Source: Carnobacterium alterfunditum DSM 5972
GTDB taxonomy: Bacteria; Bacillota; Bacilli; Lactobacillales; Carnobacteriaceae
DNA: 64,000 nucleotides
Direction: 5' to 3'
Assembly (NCBI RefSeq): GCF_000744115.1
Contig: NZ_JQLG01000004.1
Coordinates: forward strand, 1,427,001 to 1,491,000
The stretch's first letter is position 1; each line of letters starts with the position of its first letter. The notes beneath the pieces were generated by a model. The model had not been told where the DNA came from and searched no databases. It worked only from the letters and a program-made list of their open reading frames with translations. This document shows positions 9,991 through 19,211 of this stretch, in pieces. The position numbers were made by a program, and so were the translations under genes.

Positions 9991-10337
9991 TGAGATTTCT
10001 GCAAAAAATTATTGTTAATGCAGTGCTCTTCTTGGCCTTAGCCGGTTTTTTGCAAAATATGTTCTATGTGGAAAACATTTGGGTATCGTTAGGGGCTAGT
10101 ATTGTACTGGCACTACTGAATATGGCTGTGAAACCGGTGTTGTTCATCTTGTCATTGCCCATTACGATATTAACTCTGGGATTGTTTACTATCGTTATAA
10201 ATGCAGGAATGTTGAGTTTAACATCTGCCATCGTAGGGAGCGGTTTTGAATTTTCATCGTTTGGAGCAACTATGCTGATTGCTATGATAGTGTCATTAGT
10301 CAACATGTTGATAAATAACCAATTAAGACAACCTTAA
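9990..10337 (+). CDS. liaZ: Phage-holin-IV-family membrane protein (LiaZ/YvlD-like)
   Basis: 115 residues with four hydrophobic segments, the pattern of the Mycobacteriophage D29 holin-like/YvlD family (NMAVKPVLFILSLPITILTL is characteristic). Despite the family name this is a chromosomal envelope-stress protein, not a lysis holin. The GTG start overlaps the preceding stop (TAGTG), so translation is coupled. A terminator follows. The function of LiaZ is poorly defined; the call rests on gene order and topology. Confidence 0.75.
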   Translation: MRFLQKIIVNAVLFLALAGFLQNMFYVENIWVSLGASIVLALLNMAVKPVLFILSLPITILTLGLFTIVINAGMLSLTSAIVGSGFEFSSFGATMLIAMIVSLVNMLINNQLRQP

Positions 10338-10342
10338 TAAGC

Positions 10343-10380
10343 AAAAAAGGATTGGGACAATTTTGTCTTGATTCTTTTTT
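10343..10380 (+). terminator. liaXYZ operon terminator
   Basis: Thirteen-pair stem AAGGATTGGGACA / TGTCTTGATTCTT including several G-U pairs, then T6. The TTGGGACA core resembles hairpins common after operons in lactic acid bacteria. Confidence 0.75.
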
Positions 10381-10440
10381 ATTACCTAAAATAAAAACAA
10401 ATATTCTTAACGCATTTTATTTTTTTGAATAGGTTTTCTT

Positions 10441-10470
10441 TTGATTTCCTTTAAACGGAAACATTAAAAT
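10441..10470 (+). promoter_or_regulatory. Probable hprK operon promoter
   Basis: TTGATT and TAAAAT hexamers separated by 18 bases, about 95 bases upstream of hprK and after the liaXYZ terminator. Confidence 0.4.
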
Positions 10471-10565
10471 GGTAAAATGGAAATCATGCAGTAGTTTAAA
10501 GCGAAAAAAATCAAATAATAAAAAGTGAAATAAAAAAAAGAATTTAAAACAAAGGAGAAAAAAAC

Positions 10566-11501
10566 ATGAACAAAAGTGTAACTGTAAAAAAAGTAGTAGA
10601 CTCGCTGGGTTTGAAAATACATAACGGAGAGGAATTTCTTGATCGTGAAATTTTAACAGAGGATATTTCACGACCAGGTTTAGAACTTACTGGATATTTT
10701 AATTATTATCCTCAAAATCGTATTCAATTATTCGGCAAAACAGAAATATCATTTTCTGAACAAATGACCAGTGATGAACGTCTGATCGTAATGCAAAAAA
10801 TGTGTCAGCCGGATACCCCTGCTTTTCTTGTTTCAAGAGGTTTAACACCTCCAAAAGAATTGATCCAAGCAACTACTGAAAAAGGTATTCCTTTACTTGG
10901 TTCTAAGCAATCCACTACAAGGTTATCGAGTAATCTAACAAATTTTCTAGAAGCACAGTTGGCTGAACGAATATCTATGCATGGTGTATTAGTAGATATA
11001 TACGGAATGGGTGTCATGATCATTGGAGACAGCGGCGTCGGTAAAAGTGAAACAGCCTTAGAATTGATTCAAAGAGGACACCGTTTAGTAGCAGATGACC
11101 GTGTTGAAATGTACATGATGGATGATAGGAAAATTGTAGGAGAACCACCTGAAATTTTGAGTCATTTACTTGAAATTCGCGGAATCGGTATTATAGATGT
11201 TGTGAATTTGTTTGGTGTTGGTTCAATTCGGTTAAATAAGGTAGTTAATTTAGTAGTTAACCTAGAATTATGGGATAAAGAAAGAACGTACGATAGACTT
11301 GGCAGCGGAGATGAAAAGGAACGAATTTTAGATGTGGATGTTCCAAAAATTTCAATCCCTGTTAAAACGGGACGAAATTTAGCTGTTATTATTGAAAGTG
11401 CAGCTATGAACACAAGAGCAAAAAATATGGGGTATAATGCCACTGAAACATTTGAACGGAATTTAGAAAATTTAATCAAAAAAAATTCACTTGAGCAGTA
11501 A
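10566..11501 (+). CDS. hprK: HPr kinase/phosphorylase
   Basis: Bifunctional enzyme that phosphorylates HPr on Ser46 (and removes it), the master switch of carbon catabolite repression. 311 residues, normal length. The P-loop GDSGVGKSETALEL lies near residue 153 and the family signature LEIRGIGIIDVVNLFG near residue 202. AAAGGAGA precedes the ATG. It opens the hprK-lgt-gpsA-galU run, a gene order widely kept in Firmicutes. Partner HPr is not in the window. Confidence 0.97.
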   Translation: MNKSVTVKKVVDSLGLKIHNGEEFLDREILTEDISRPGLELTGYFNYYPQNRIQLFGKTEISFSEQMTSDERLIVMQKMCQPDTPAFLVSRGLTPPKELIQATTEKGIPLLGSKQSTTRLSSNLTNFLEAQLAERISMHGVLVDIYGMGVMIIGDSGVGKSETALELIQRGHRLVADDRVEMYMMDDRKIVGEPPEILSHLLEIRGIGIIDVVNLFGVGSIRLNKVVNLVVNLELWDKERTYDRLGSGDEKERILDVDVPKISIPVKTGRNLAVIIESAAMNTRAKNMGYNATETFERNLENLIKKNSLEQ

Positions 11502-11517
11502 GAATGGAGATTAAAAG

Positions 11518-12378
11518 ATGAACAGTTTTTTAGGGATTATTGATCCGATAGCCTTTTCACTTGGACCTTTGGAAATTTATTGGTACGGAGTCATTATAGC
11601 TTTAAGTATATTTTCAGCTATTTTTCTAAGCACACGCGAAGCAGAAAAAAGAGGGATCGAAGGAGATCATGTCGTGGATATGGCTCTTTGGGCCTTGCCA
11701 ATCGCTTTTATTGGAGCACGATTGTATTATGTGTTGTTTGAATTAGGTTATTATCTTGAAAATCCCGGCCAGATCTTGGCGATTTGGAACGGTGGTATAG
11801 CGATTTATGGCGGCTTGATTGCTGGCGGATTAACGGTGTACTGGTATACAAAAAAGAAAAGCATTCCAATATGGCTGATGCTAGATATTTTGGCGCCTAA
11901 CGTTTTGCTTGCTCAAGCTATTGGCCGCTGGGGAAATTTTATGAACCAAGAAGCACATGGTGGAGAAATAACTAGATCATTTTTAGAAAAATTATTTTTA
12001 CCTGAGTTTATTATCAATCAAATGGAAATCAACGGCGTTTACTATCACCCTACTTTTCTCTACGAATCATTATGGAGCTTAGCAGGCTTTATTTTGATTA
12101 TTGTATTGCGCAATAAAAACCATTTACTGCGACAAGGTGAAGTTACATTGAGTTACGTACTGTGGTATTCATTTGGACGTTTCTTTATTGAAGGTCTTAG
12201 AACAGACAGTTTATGGATCTTCGATCTAATTCGTGTGTCTCAAGCCTTATCATTAGTCTTCTTTGTAGCAGCGATATATCTATGGATCCATAGAAGAGGA
12301 GATTATCCGCCGGTCCCGTATTACACAGATGGAATGAAGCAACAAAAAAAGAATAAGCTTTCAAAAAAAAGCAAGTAA
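11518..12378 (+). CDS. lgt: Prolipoprotein diacylglyceryl transferase
   Basis: Membrane enzyme that transfers diacylglycerol from phosphatidylglycerol to the lipobox cysteine of prelipoproteins, the first lipoprotein maturation step. 286 residues with about seven membrane segments. The Lgt signature GRWGNFMNQEAHGG is present near residue 138, and a conserved Tyr-rich early segment is seen (IYWYGVIIALS). It lies 16 bases after hprK. A likely substrate, MetQ, is encoded at the end of this window. The lysine-rich cytoplasmic tail after residue 270 is unremarkable. Confidence 0.96.
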   Translation: MNSFLGIIDPIAFSLGPLEIYWYGVIIALSIFSAIFLSTREAEKRGIEGDHVVDMALWALPIAFIGARLYYVLFELGYYLENPGQILAIWNGGIAIYGGLIAGGLTVYWYTKKKSIPIWLMLDILAPNVLLAQAIGRWGNFMNQEAHGGEITRSFLEKLFLPEFIINQMEINGVYYHPTFLYESLWSLAGFILIIVLRNKNHLLRQGEVTLSYVLWYSFGRFFIEGLRTDSLWIFDLIRVSQALSLVFFVAAIYLWIHRRGDYPPVPYYTDGMKQQKKNKLSKKSK

Positions 12379-12402
12379 TTGAGGTAAAGGAGCCTAAATA
12401 AG

Positions 12403-13407
12403 ATGTCAAAGAAGGTAGCTGTTTTAGGAGCAGGTTCTTGGGGAACGGCTTTAGCAATGGTGTTAGAAGAAAATGGAAATGATGTTTGCTTATGGAGCCA
12501 TAAAGCGAAACAAGCAGATGAAATCAATTTTAAACACACTAACAAACTTTATTTGCCCTCTGCTGTTTTAGCAGCGAATATTAGAGCAACTTCTCATATT
12601 GAGGAAGCGATCAAGGATGCAGAGGTCATAGTTTTTGTGATCCCAACAAAAGCGATTCGTGAGGTGGCAAAAACCGTAGCGCCCCTTTTAACTAAGCCAA
12701 CGGTCATTGTTCATGCAAGTAAAGGTTTGGAGCAAGAGAGTCATAAACGTATTTCAGAAATTTTAGAAGAAGAAATCCCGGAAAGTAAACGACAAGCAGT
12801 TGTAGCTTTATCCGGTCCTAGTCACGCTGAAGAAGTAGCAGTCAAGGATTTAACAACAATTACAGCAGCTTCAACAAATGAAAAGGCTGCTAAGGTAGTA
12901 CAGGACTTATTCATGAATGATTACTTTAGGGTATATACAAATAACGATATTATTGGGGTTGAACTAGGTGCTGCTTTGAAAAACATCATTGCAGTAGGAG
13001 CTGGAGCATTGCAAGGATTAGGCTATGGCGATAATGCAAAAGCTGCTTTGATGACTAGAGGATTGGCTGAAATAAGCCGTTTAGGGGTCGCTTTTGGAGC
13101 AGATCCTATGACTTTTATAGGGTTAAGCGGTTTAGGAGACTTGATCGTTACTTGTACAAGTGTTCATTCTAGAAACTGGCGAGCTGGTCACATGTTAGGC
13201 AAAGGCAACAGTTTGAAGGAAGTTCTTGAAAGTATGGGGATGGTTGTAGAAGGAATTGCAACGACAAAAGCAGCCTATGAATTAGCCAAGCAAAAAGAAA
13301 TTGAAATGCCAATTACTGCAGCAATTTACGAAGTATTGTATAATGGAGCTAACGTGGAAGACATCATCGTTTCTTTAATGAAACGGGATGGTAAATCGGA
13401 AGCATGA
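12403..13407 (+). CDS. gpsA: Glycerol-3-phosphate dehydrogenase [NAD(P)+]
   Basis: Makes sn-glycerol-3-phosphate from dihydroxyacetone phosphate for phospholipid synthesis. 334 residues. The Rossmann motif [10 protein letters not shown] is at residue 8; the catalytic region has [15 protein letters not shown] (Lys near 190) and [10 protein letters not shown]. The start follows GTAAAGGAGCC. It is in line with hprK and lgt and precedes galU, consistent with an envelope-lipid context. Confidence 0.97.
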   Translation: MSKKVAVLGAGSWGTALAMVLEENGNDVCLWSHKAKQADEINFKHTNKLYLPSAVLAANIRATSHIEEAIKDAEVIVFVIPTKAIREVAKTVAPLLTKPTVIVHASKGLEQESHKRISEILEEEIPESKRQAVVALSGPSHAEEVAVKDLTTITAASTNEKAAKVVQDLFMNDYFRVYTNNDIIGVELGAALKNIIAVGAGALQGLGYGDNAKAALMTRGLAEISRLGVAFGADPMTFIGLSGLGDLIVTCTSVHSRNWRAGHMLGKGNSLKEVLESMGMVVEGIATTKAAYELAKQKEIEMPITAAIYEVLYNGANVEDIIVSLMKRDGKSEA

Positions 13408-13453
13408 AAAGTTAAAGAATAAAATAATCTAATCAATTGGAGGTATACAACAT

Positions 13454-14335
13454 ATGCAAAAAGTACGTAAAGCGGTTATCCCGGCAGCAGGATTAGGAAC
13501 AAGATTTTTACCAGCAACAAAAGCAATGGCTAAAGAAATGTTACCGATCGTAGATAAACCAACGATTCAATTTATCGTCGAAGAAGCAATCAATTCAGGG
13601 ATTGAAGATATTTTGATTGTAACGGGAAAAAGTAAACGACCTATTGAAGATCACTTTGACTCTAATCCAGAACTGGAAGCTAATTTAAAATCTAAAGGTA
13701 AAATGGAACTATTAGAATTAGTTGAAGAAACAACGGGCTTGAATTTGTTTTTTGTCCGCCAATCGTATCCAAAAGGTTTGGGCGATGCTGTCTTGCAAGC
13801 TAAAGCATTTGTTGGAAATGAGCCATTCGTCGTTATGCTTGGAGATGACTTAATGGAAGACGAGGTCCCATTAACGAAACAATTGATCAATGGGTATGAC
13901 AAAACGCATGCATCCAATATTGCAGTTATGAAAGTACCGCATGAAGAAACATCTAAATATGGGATCATTGATGTTGAAGGGCAAGTAGATGAAACAACGT
14001 ATAATGTGCGTCGTTTTGTTGAAAAACCAAAACCGGAAGATGCGCCAAGTGATTTAGCGATTATTGGTCGTTATTTATTAACTCCTGAAATTTTTGATAT
14101 TTTAGAAACACAAGAACCAGGAGCTGGAAATGAAATCCAATTAACAGATGCGATCGATACCTTAAATAAAACACAACGTGTATTTGCTCATGAGTTCAAA
14201 GGGATTCGTTACGATGTTGGAGATAAATTTGGGTTTTTAAAAACAAGTATTCAATATGGCTTAAAACATCCAGAAATTAAAGATTCGTTAAATGAATACA
14301 TTATTGAATTAGGTAAAAAATTAGAAAAAGAATAA
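13454..14335 (+). CDS. galU: UTP-glucose-1-phosphate uridylyltransferase
   Basis: Makes UDP-glucose from glucose-1-phosphate and UTP, feeding glycolipid, teichoic acid and polysaccharide synthesis. 293 residues. The nucleotidyltransferase motif [20 protein letters not shown] starts near residue 13, with [11 protein letters not shown] further on. ATTGGAGG lies ahead of the ATG. It receives glucose-1-phosphate from phosphoglucomutase, encoded at 16239. A terminator closes the operon. Confidence 0.96.
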   Translation: MQKVRKAVIPAAGLGTRFLPATKAMAKEMLPIVDKPTIQFIVEEAINSGIEDILIVTGKSKRPIEDHFDSNPELEANLKSKGKMELLELVEETTGLNLFFVRQSYPKGLGDAVLQAKAFVGNEPFVVMLGDDLMEDEVPLTKQLINGYDKTHASNIAVMKVPHEETSKYGIIDVEGQVDETTYNVRRFVEKPKPEDAPSDLAIIGRYLLTPEIFDILETQEPGAGNEIQLTDAIDTLNKTQRVFAHEFKGIRYDVGDKFGFLKTSIQYGLKHPEIKDSLNEYIIELGKKLEKE

Positions 14336-14352
14336 AATTAAATAGAACAGTA

Positions 14353-14387
14353 TAAAAGATGAATGCAACATAGTTCATCTTTTTTTG
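14353..14387 (+). terminator. galU terminator
   Basis: AAAAGATGAA / TTCATCTTTT stem, 10-base loop, T7. Confidence 0.85.
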
Positions 14388-14407
14388 TCCAATGGGATGA
14401 ACAAGAA

Positions 14408-14437
14408 TTGTTAAAAAAGTTGTCTATATGCTATAAT
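14408..14437 (+). promoter_or_regulatory. Promoter of the TPR gene
   Basis: TTGTTA, 18-base spacer, extended -10 TGCTATAAT. The -10 overlaps an in-frame ATG at 14436, which rules that codon out as the start of the following gene. Confidence 0.6.
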
Positions 14438-14471
14438 GGAATGCAAATGTTACTTTAGAGGAGGGTTGCAC

Positions 14472-14903
14472 ATGACTGAAATAGAAAATCAAAAAGCGAC
14501 GATCATAGAAGTAATTCCGACAAGTGAATTCTATTTTCAACGCGGAATAACCGCATTTCAAAAAAATGAAATGGATCGTGCAAAGAAATACTTCTTACGA
14601 GCGGTAACGTTATCTAAAAATGAAGAGGAAAGTATTTTTGCCTCTTGTCAGTTAGCTATCTGTTGTCAACATACCGGCGATTATAATGAATCAATTGAAA
14701 TTTTAGATGAATTAATTGAAAAAAACGGCGATATTTTTGCGGAGGCTTATTATTTTCAAGCAAATAATTATGCCTTTAAAGATGATTTAGAACAGTCATT
14801 GATATTGGTAGAACAGTATCTTGCACTTGATCCAGAGGGTGATTTTGTTGAAGAAGCATCAGAGCTGCAAGAAACACTCAAAATGGAATTGAATGAAATT
14901 TAA
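14472..14903 (+). CDS. Tetratricopeptide-repeat protein
   Basis: 143 residues, soluble and acidic, with two to three TPR-like helix pairs: FYFQRGITAFQKNEMDRAKK, then ASCQLAICCQHTGDYNESIE and AYYFQANNYAFKDDLEQSLI. TPR units mediate protein-protein contacts; no catalytic domain is seen. The ATG at 14472 is chosen because AGAGGAGGG precedes it and the upstream ATG lies in the promoter. It sits between galU and trxB with its own promoter. Partner unknown. Confidence 0.75.
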   Translation: MTEIENQKATIIEVIPTSEFYFQRGITAFQKNEMDRAKKYFLRAVTLSKNEEESIFASCQLAICCQHTGDYNESIEILDELIEKNGDIFAEAYYFQANNYAFKDDLEQSLILVEQYLALDPEGDFVEEASELQETLKMELNEI

Positions 14904-15007
14904 TGGACTGATCTAATTACTTTTAATTTGTAAGTGAAAAGGATGGCAGTTTTGTTCTAAAAGGTGTACACTGATTGAAATGATTAAGGAAAAAGAGGGA
15001 TCTTATT

Positions 15008-15973
15008 ATGGAAACAGAAGAAAAAATCTATGATGTAGTCGTGATTGGAAGCGGCCCAGCTGGAATGACAGCTGCTCTATATGCTTCAAGATCTAATTTA
15101 TCAACGCTTATGTTGGAACGCGGATTACCTGGTGGACAAATGAACAATACGGCAGAAATAGAAAATTATCCTGGATTCAATAGTATTTTAGGACCAGAAT
15201 TATCTGAAAAAATGTTCGAGGGTTCAAAACAATTTGGAACAGAATATGCTTATGCAGATGTTCAAGAAATCCAACAAGGGATAGAATACAAAACTATTAT
15301 TGCTGGAAAAAAAACCTTTAAAACACGTTCAATTGTTATAGCAACGGGTGCAGAATATCGTAAATTAGGTATCAGTGGCGAGAATGAGTACAATGGCCGT
15401 GGAGTGTCTTATTGTGCCGTTTGTGATGGAGCTTTCTTCCGTAACAAAGAATTAGTAGTCATTGGCGGAGGAGACTCTGCTGTTCAAGAAGGAACGTATT
15501 TAACTCAATTTGCAAAAAAAGTAACGATCGTTCACCGTCGTGATGAGTTAAGAGCCCAAAAAATTCTGCAAGACAGGGCATTTAAAAACGAAAAAATTGA
15601 TTTTATCTGGGATTCTATTGTAGAAAGTATTTATGGTGATGACAATAAAGTAACGGGTGTCAAAATTAGAAATGTTCATACAAATGAAGTGCAAGAATTT
15701 GCTGCAGATGGCGCATTTGTTTATGTTGGTATTCTGCCAAATACGGATAAATTCAGAGACTTAGGAATCACAGACGAAGAAGGTTGGATTCCAACAAATG
15801 AAACGATGGAATCTTTACAAACTGGGATTTTTGCAGTAGGAGATGTCCGTTTAACACCTTTACGTCAGGTTGCAACAGCGGTTGGCGATGGCAGCTTGGC
15901 CGGTAATGCCGTTTTTCATTATGTTGAAAAATTGAAAGAAAGTTTAGAAGGAAAAGTAATCAATCAAAAATAA
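15008..15973 (+). CDS. trxB: Thioredoxin-disulfide reductase
   Basis: Flavoenzyme that reduces thioredoxin with NADPH. 321 residues. FAD-binding GSGPAGMTAALYA near residue 13, redox-active CAVC near residue 137, NADPH-binding GGGDSAVQEG near residue 155, and the C-terminal FAD motif FAVGDVRLTPLRQ. AAAGAGGGA precedes the ATG. It stands alone with a terminator behind it, and serves the thiol systems represented here by the glutathione peroxidase-like and DsbA-like proteins. Confidence 0.97.
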   Translation: METEEKIYDVVVIGSGPAGMTAALYASRSNLSTLMLERGLPGGQMNNTAEIENYPGFNSILGPELSEKMFEGSKQFGTEYAYADVQEIQQGIEYKTIIAGKKTFKTRSIVIATGAEYRKLGISGENEYNGRGVSYCAVCDGAFFRNKELVVIGGGDSAVQEGTYLTQFAKKVTIVHRRDELRAQKILQDRAFKNEKIDFIWDSIVESIYGDDNKVTGVKIRNVHTNEVQEFAADGAFVYVGILPNTDKFRDLGITDEEGWIPTNETMESLQTGIFAVGDVRLTPLRQVATAVGDGSLAGNAVFHYVEKLKESLEGKVINQK

Positions 15974-16017
15974 AAAGCAAGTAGAGTTCACGGTCAATAA
16001 AAGTGAATAAGTTTCAA

Positions 16018-16051
16018 AAAAAGAAATAAGAGAAATCTTATTTCTTTTTTT
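16018..16051 (+). terminator. trxB terminator
   Basis: AAAAAGAAATAAGA / TCTTATTTCTTTTT stem with a very short loop and a T run. Confidence 0.8.
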
Positions 16052-16169
16052 GATTAGAAATAAAGGACAAAAATGTCTTTTTTTCTACCGAAATCATTCC
16101 ATAGCAAACTAAGAAAATAATTGAAGAATCAATTAGATTGAAATGTGTGTAAGCAAGAAGAAGAAGTGG

Positions 16170-16194
16170 TATACTTACATGGTAAGCGTTAACG
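16170..16194 (+). promoter_or_regulatory. Probable pgcA promoter with a cre-like site
   Basis: A good -10 (TATACT, 16170-16175) is followed by GGTAAGCGTTAACG. That matches the CcpA site TGNAANCGNNNNCA at the core but misses both end bases. At the start of transcription it would act as a roadblock. CcpA control is an inference. Confidence 0.35.
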
Positions 16195-16238
16195 AAAAGC
16201 AAAAAATACACTACTAATTGAGTAAAGGGTGAATTAAA

Positions 16239-17966
16239 ATGAGCTGGAGAGAGACTTATCAACTTTGGGAAAATTTTAACGACTTAGAAACCGAATTAAA
16301 AAATGAATTAAAATCTTTAAAGGATGATTCGGATACATTAGAAGATGCATTCTATGCTCCTCTAGAATTTGGAACTGCGGGAATGCGCGGTATTATTGGT
16401 GCCGGTGTCAACCGTATGAATGCTTATACTGTTAGACAAGCAACGGAAGGATTGGCTCTTTTCATGGATAGCCTCGGAGAAGAAACAAAAAAACGCGGAG
16501 TTGCCATCGCGTATGATTCAAGACATAAATCACCAGAATTTGCTATAGAAGCTGCAAAGACACTGGGAGCACATGGAATCCCAGCTTTTGTTTTTGAGAG
16601 TCTTCGACCAACACCAGAACTATCCTTTGCTGTTCGTCATCTAAATGCATTTGCAGGTATCATGGTTACAGCAAGTCACAACCCAGCAGAATATAATGGG
16701 TATAAAGTGTACGGAGAAGATGGTGGTCAGATGCCTCCTAAAGAAGCGGATGCTTTAACAGCATATGTTCGCAGCGTCAAAAATATGCTTGAAATCAAAG
16801 TATTATCGAGAGAAGATCTTGAAGCTCAAGGATTGCTTACGATTATTGGTGAAGAGGTAGATAGCGAGTACTTAGAAAATATAAAAAGTGTTACCGTTAA
16901 TCCAGAACTAGTGAAAGAAATGAGCAAAGAGATGAAATTAGTCTATACGCCGCTTCATGGAACTGGAAAAATGATAGGCGAAAGAGCTTTGAAAAATGCC
17001 GGTTTTGAATCTATATATCTTGTTCCAGAACAAGCTGAAGCAGACCCTGATTTTCCAACTGTTAAATCGCCTAATCCTGAGGAACCAGGTGCATTTGAAT
17101 ACGCGATTAAATTAGGTAAAGAAATAGACGCTGACGTATTAGTGGCGACAGACCCAGATGCTGATCGTTTGGGGATAGCAGTTAAGACATCTGAAGGCCA
17201 TTACGAAGTATTGACCGGAAATCAGATTGCGAGCTTGATGTTGCATTATTTATTGACTGCACATAAAGAGGCTGGAACATTACCGGGAAATGGTGTCGTA
17301 CTTAAATCAATCGTTTCAAGTGAATTGCCTACACAAATTGCCGAAAGTTTTAATGTTCAAATGGTAGATGTGTTAACAGGTTTTAAATTTATTGCTGAAA
17401 AAATCAAGCAATATGAATCGGATGGAAGCAAAACCTTTTTATTCGGTTTTGAAGAAAGCTACGGTTACCTTGTATCACCATTTGTACGTGATAAAGACGC
17501 CATTCAAGCTCTTGTATTGATTGCAGAAGTGGCTGCTTATTACAAAAAAAGCGGAGATACGTTATATGACGGATTAAAAAGAATTCTTTATGATTATGGC
17601 TACTTTAAAGAAAAAACGATTTCAATCAGCATGCAAGGAATCACCGGAGCTGAAAAAATAAAAGCACTAATGGTAAAATTCCGTGAAGAATCACCAAAAG
17701 AATTTGCAGGCATTGCGGTAGAATGTGTAGAAGATTTTTCAATCGGCAAACGCACGCTGCAAGATGGCACGATAGAAGAAATCGATTTACCTGCAGCAGA
17801 TGTGTTGAAATACAAATTGGTAGATAACAGTTGGATCGCTGTTCGACCTTCTGGAACTGAACCAAAAATCAAATTTTATATTGGGGCATTTGATGACTCA
17901 GGTGTCGAAATTGAACGTAAAGTTGTTCTGCTAGAAGAAAGTATTAATTCATTCGTAAACGAATAA
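16239..17966 (+). CDS. pgcA: Alpha-phosphoglucomutase (phosphohexomutase family)
   Basis: Interconverts glucose-6-phosphate and glucose-1-phosphate, linking glycolysis to UDP-glucose (galU). 575 residues, the size of Firmicute PgcA/YhxB. The phosphoserine loop is TASHNPAEYNGYK near residue 144, the metal loop DPDADRLG near residue 304, the sugar loop GFEESYGYL, and the phosphate loop RPSGTEPKIKFY near the C-terminus. AGTAAAGGGTG precedes the ATG. A phosphomannomutase activity cannot be excluded. Confidence 0.93.
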   Translation: MSWRETYQLWENFNDLETELKNELKSLKDDSDTLEDAFYAPLEFGTAGMRGIIGAGVNRMNAYTVRQATEGLALFMDSLGEETKKRGVAIAYDSRHKSPEFAIEAAKTLGAHGIPAFVFESLRPTPELSFAVRHLNAFAGIMVTASHNPAEYNGYKVYGEDGGQMPPKEADALTAYVRSVKNMLEIKVLSREDLEAQGLLTIIGEEVDSEYLENIKSVTVNPELVKEMSKEMKLVYTPLHGTGKMIGERALKNAGFESIYLVPEQAEADPDFPTVKSPNPEEPGAFEYAIKLGKEIDADVLVATDPDADRLGIAVKTSEGHYEVLTGNQIASLMLHYLLTAHKEAGTLPGNGVVLKSIVSSELPTQIAESFNVQMVDVLTGFKFIAEKIKQYESDGSKTFLFGFEESYGYLVSPFVRDKDAIQALVLIAEVAAYYKKSGDTLYDGLKRILYDYGYFKEKTISISMQGITGAEKIKALMVKFREESPKEFAGIAVECVEDFSIGKRTLQDGTIEEIDLPAADVLKYKLVDNSWIAVRPSGTEPKIKFYIGAFDDSGVEIERKVVLLEESINSFVNE

Positions 17967-18025
17967 AAGGGCTAAGGTGATTCTAGATAAAATCAACGTG
18001 GCTAGGACATAAATAGTTAAGAATA

Positions 18026-18068
18026 AAGAATCTGTTTATCAGGAAACTGATGAACAGATCCTTTTTTT
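18026..18068 (+). terminator. pgcA terminator
   Basis: Stem AAGAATCTGTTTATCAG / CTGATGAACAGATCCTT, short loop, T7. Confidence 0.85.
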
Positions 18069-18093
18069 GTTATATATCGATTGTTTGAAAAAT

Positions 18094-18160
18094 GGTTTCT
18101 ATGTCAAATGGTGTGGACATCTTATAAAGAAATTTCTTCTGGAATAACGGATCTGCTTGT
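18094..18160 (+). repeat. Truncated copy of the MITE-like repeat
   Basis: GGTTTCTATGTCAAATGGTG through AAATTTCTTCTGGAATAACGG and TGCTTGTGTAG follows the left part of the 42965 copy. The right half is not recognisable. The rest of the gap between pgcA and rapZ (about 18160-18270) shows nothing else. Confidence 0.6.
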
Positions 18161-18270
18161 GTAGAGACAGGGATAAGAAATGTATGAGAGCCATCTTATT
18201 GAGTAAACGATTAGCGAAGGACGAAGATTTATTGAAAAGGTCAAGATGACTATACATGGAACACCCGGAG

Positions 18271-18279
18271 TGTTATAAT
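18271..18279 (+). promoter_or_regulatory. Extended -10 promoter of the rapZ operon
   Basis: TGTTATAAT, a perfect extended -10, 45 bases ahead of rapZ. No good -35 is seen, as usual for extended -10 promoters. Confidence 0.5.
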
Positions 18280-18323
18280 TAGTAGGATGGAATAAAAAGT
18301 ACCAAAAGAAAGAGGCGAATAAG

Positions 18324-19211
18324 ATGGTAGATAGTCTACAATTAGTCATTCTTACTGGAATGAGTGGAGCAGGCAAAACAGTAGCAATGCAAAGTTTTGA
18401 GGACATGGGTTATTTTTGTGTGGATAACATGCCACCAAGCTTATTACCGAAATTTTGGGAACTAGTTAAAGAATCAGGGAAATTAACAAAAATTGCTTTA
18501 GTGATCGATTTACGTTCGAGAGCTTTTTTTGAAGAAATTGTAAAAGCTTTAGAATCAATGGATAATACATCTCTTGTCACGACAAAAATCGTTTTTTTAG
18601 ATGCTAGTGATGAGGAATTGGTGTCTCGTTATAAAGAAACCCGTCGAACACACCCATTAGCAATGAGTGGGCGCGTTATCGTAGGCATAAAAAAAGAGCG
18701 AGAATTATTAGAAGAAATAAAAGGTCGGGCGCAAATTGTTATCGATACTTCGAAATTAACACCGCGTCAATTAAGAGAAAAAATCAATAGTGATTTTAAA
18801 ACGGCTGATACCGAGTTATTTAGAATTGAAATGGTCTCATTTGGATTTAAATATGGATTACCTATTGATGCAGATGTCGTTATGGATGTTCGCTTTTTAC
18901 CTAACCCTCATTACATCGATAATTTGAGACCGTTGACCGGGGTGGATAAGCCTGTATATGACTACGTGATGAAACAGCCAGAAACGGAAATGTTTTACCG
19001 TAAATTCACAGATTTATTGGAGTATATTTTACCAGGCTACAAAAAAGAAGGTAAAAATAATGTAACGATCGCCATTGGCTGTACAGGTGGGAGACACCGT
19101 TCAGTAGCTTTAGTAGAACGCATTGCACAAAAAATTAAAATTGATGGCTATCCAGTTCATATTACTCATCGAGATAAAGGAAAGGTTAAAGAATCGGTGA
19201 ATCGTTCATGA
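18324..19211 (+). CDS. rapZ: RNase adapter RapZ / nucleotide-binding protein YvcJ
   Basis: GTP/ATP-binding P-loop protein of the RapZ/YvcJ family, 295 residues. Walker [11 protein letters not shown] at about residue 12; the C-terminal UDP-sugar/RNA-binding half ends with [14 protein letters not shown]. In Bacillus YvcJ affects competence; in enterobacteria RapZ controls glmS through small RNAs. Its stop overlaps the next gene by 4 bases. The cluster rapZ-yvcK-whiA is one of the most conserved in Gram-positive bacteria. Confidence 0.95.
   Translation: MVDSLQLVILTGMSGAGKTVAMQSFEDMGYFCVDNMPPSLLPKFWELVKESGKLTKIALVIDLRSRAFFEEIVKALESMDNTSLVTTKIVFLDASDEELVSRYKETRRTHPLAMSGRVIVGIKKERELLEEIKGRAQIVIDTSKLTPRQLREKINSDFKTADTELFRIEMVSFGFKYGLPIDADVVMDVRFLPNPHYIDNLRPLTGVDKPVYDYVMKQPETEMFYRKFTDLLEYILPGYKKEGKNNVTIAIGCTGGRHRSVALVERIAQKIKIDGYPVHITHRDKGKVKESVNRS

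Noticed and set aside
9990-10337. Phage lysis holin
   Set aside because: The holin-IV family label is historical; the gene is translationally coupled to a PspC gene in a chromosomal stress operon.
14436-14471. Upstream ATG for the TPR protein
   Set aside because: It lies within the TATAAT promoter element, so it would not be in the mRNA.
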